Assembly (NCBI GenBank): GCA_014803765.1
Contig: JAAVBC010000017.1
Coordinates: 1-64,000, forward strand
Length of the DNA: 64,000 nucleotides
DNA from: Bacteroides sp.
GTDB taxonomy: Bacteria; Bacteroidota; Bacteroidia; Bacteroidales; Muribaculaceae
Direction of reading: 5' to 3'
How positions within the stretch are numbered: the first letter of the stretch is position 1; every line of letters begins with the position of its first letter. The translations under genes were made by a program, and so were the position numbers. This document shows positions 62,383-64,000 of the stretch, piece by piece. Under the pieces are notes generated by a model. The model was not told the origin of the DNA, made no database searches, and was given only the letters and a program-made list of their open reading frames with translations.

Positions 62383-64000
62383 TCATCCTTTATTAAGAAG
62401 TTCACGAATCATATTGTCAACCTCTTCATTTATCCGTTTGAAATTGCGGTTAAGCATTATCTCCTTCTCCCGCTCATTGTCGAAAGCATATATCTTAGGC
62501 AAATCAACATATTTTGATTCTTCCTCTTTGATACGTTGCATATCAAAATGAGTCTTACAAAAATATTTAGAGGTTTTGAACTCTTCTGACTGCTCAATAT
62601 TGAAGGTCTGCAGGGAAGATAAATCTGTTTGCGTAAAATCTCTGGCAGCCTGACCTGCAAGCCAACCTGTAGCCATGTCAGCAATTTTGGCTGCCGGCAC
62701 CAGATAATCCATTTTTTCAGAAATAGAAGTTGAGACCTTTTGATCATTGATAGTGATGGAAGTCGAAGTCTGCTTTGCTTTTCCGAAAATATCATTCTGT
62801 GCCCATTCCAGAGTTTCTTTATTTCGCGCTGCGCCCATGAAGATGTTACCACATGTAGTGATTATCTTCTGCATACCTACCTTGCCATAGTCGGCTTCCA
62901 ATTGTGGCAACTCCTGAAACCCAAGAGTGACGGCAACCTTATTACTTCGAGCCGTACCGATAAGACGATCTATTTTGTGGAAGTACAATGTAGGCAACTC
63001 GTCAACGATAATACTGACAGGCAGATTCCCTCGTGAGTTTACTCGCGTTATCAGTCGATTAAGGATTAGAGCGTTCAACGAACCGATTACTTGCTCCTTC
63101 TCCGGATCATTTGCAATAACGAGATATGATGGATTTTTGGGATCAGAAATTTTTAAATCAAAATCATCCGCGGAGAACACCCAATAAGCTTCAGGAGAAA
63201 CGAGTCGGGCTGCGTTGACACGCAACGTTCCGACCATACCTTCCAACTGATCGTTAGCCTTGTTCTTGTGTGCAGAAGCAAATGGAGCCATCAGGGAAGA
63301 AATTTTATCATCCTGCATAAGAATTTCAAAAACTTCATCGTAAGGTCTGCCTAAGAAAGAAAGGACATGAGGCATGTCCGAAAATTCACCCGTTATTGTA
63401 TCCGGTTCAACTTCATTACCATTTTCATCCTCATACCAACTACGAGTGATGTTTACTTCATTTCCCTGAAAGTCGATATAACTAAAACCATTCAGATCTA
63501 CGAACAGCCCATCTTCATCAGTTGATATATTTTTACCGGTCTTGTCTATAAAATTCAGTATAACGTTGCCCTTATTATCTAACGCAACCAAGTTATTCCA
63601 TCCCCGTATATTAACTTCCAATTTTCTATCCTTACATTGAATGAACCGTTTAAGTTTTTTACCATTACGGAATCCGACAGGATGAAAATTAACAAAGAAG
63701 TAAATAATTGCAGCAAGGAAGTTCTCCGCTGAATTGGTGAAGAAAGCTTCAGAACCCCCTTTCTTTTCTCCACCTCCTTTATTCAAAGAGGCTAAAAGTG
63801 TAGCTGCTGTTTCGGAAGCTGCTGCCAAGTCCGGGATATACTTACTCTGAATAGGATTCACTCGAGATGAGTATTCAACATCAGTAAAGTTTACAATTCT
63901 AAATCCGCAATTCTCCGGGAGTCTCCCATATCTGCGATTCTTGCAATATTGATAGAATAGAGTTTTGCCGAGAGTAGGAAACTTGTAGTCATAGACCATC
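62383..64000 (-). CDS. Conjugal transfer coupling protein (TraG/VirD4 type), cut by window edge
   Basis: At least 538 aa; the start and N-terminal membrane/Walker A part lie beyond 64,000. Visible parts: the insertion-containing domain, then SLNALILNRLITRVNSRGNL, Walker B in VSIIVDELPTLYF, TLGFQELPQLEADYG and IFMGAARNKETLEWAQ. This is the C-terminal ATPase half of the coupling proteins (MobC/TraG) that feed DNA to the type IV secretion channel. The 538 residues end RINEEVDNMIRELLNKG. Confidence 0.9.
   Translation of the reverse strand, partial: MVYDYKFPTLGKTLFYQYCKNRRYGRLPENCGFRIVNFTDVEYSSRVNPIQSKYIPDLAAASETAATLLASLNKGGGEKKGGSEAFFTNSAENFLAAIIYFFVNFHPVGFRNGKKLKRFIQCKDRKLEVNIRGWNNLVALDNKGNVILNFIDKTGKNISTDEDGLFVDLNGFSYIDFQGNEVNITRSWYEDENGNEVEPDTITGEFSDMPHVLSFLGRPYDEVFEILMQDDKISSLMAPFASAHKNKANDQLEGMVGTLRVNAARLVSPEAYWVFSADDFDLKISDPKNPSYLVIANDPEKEQVIGSLNALILNRLITRVNSRGNLPVSIIVDELPTLYFHKIDRLIGTARSNKVAVTLGFQELPQLEADYGKVGMQKIITTCGNIFMGAARNKETLEWAQNDIFGKAKQTSTSITINDQKVSTSISEKMDYLVPAAKIADMATGWLAGQAARDFTQTDLSSLQTFNIEQSEEFKTSKYFCKTHFDMQRIKEEESKYVDLPKIYAFDNEREKEIMLNRNFKRINEEVDNMIRELLNKG

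Overview
The window looks like a chromosome segment of a gut-type Bacteroidales bacterium. Several promoters match the Bacteroidota pattern (TTTG or TTG, 19-21 nt, TAnnTTTG), start codons rarely have a Shine-Dalgarno, and many families are typical of this order (DUF4250, DUF3127, DUF3408-like, DUF6562-like lipoproteins, Bacteroidales-type conjugation genes). The species cannot be named from the sequence alone.

Layout. 1-14,974 is mostly core chromosome: glycerate kinase, a very large AlbA/Schlafen-domain protein, guanine deaminase, a hexapeptide acetyltransferase, tRNA-Ser(CGA), a short-chain dehydrogenase close to 7-alpha-hydroxysteroid dehydrogenase, and a forward run of rfbA-rfbC-rfbD-rfbB (dTDP-L-rhamnose), a nucleoside phosphorylase and dprA. 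Two convergent gene ends in this part carry arrays of a CATAAGCACATAAG-like repeat. A GNAT acetyltransferase, a YciI-like protein and a DUF1016/YhcG nuclease follow.

16,170-33,978 is an accessory island bracketed by a 97-bp direct repeat (96/97 identical). The right copy is the true 3' end of an acyl-CoA thioesterase gene; the left copy is a detached duplicate. Inside are a RelE/YafQ-type toxin-antitoxin pair with its promoter and a palindromic operator, decayed sequence, then one forward operon: XRE regulator, WYL regulator, a pseudo-methyltransferase/specificity/histidine-kinase fusion, a receiver-domain protein, HsdM, HsdS, HsdR and a 911-aa zinc-ribbon protein. This is a type I restriction-modification locus that appears wired to its own two-component signalling pair. 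A DMT transporter and a small lipoprotein complete the island.

33,979-36,276 returns to chromosome (thioesterase, membrane protein, Ntn-type hydrolase, DUF4250).

From about 36.5 kb to the window end lies an integrative conjugative element: tyrosine recombinase, repressor, replication/DnaC-like genes, a C5 cytosine methyltransferase, many small unknown genes and an HNH nuclease (all forward), then a reverse-strand block with ParA, maintenance and conjugation genes (ArdC-like, MutS-I fusion, TOPRIM, TrbJ-like, a VirD4/TraG coupling protein cut by the window edge) and a set of surface lipoproteins. Inside this element two copies of a ~700-bp non-coding unit (46,588-47,275 and 48,350-49,053) fold into the same four long hairpins, with compensatory base changes between copies, and a tRNA-like structure with an encoded CCA end lies between them. 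These two elements and the kinase-linked restriction locus are the strongest candidates for undescribed biology.
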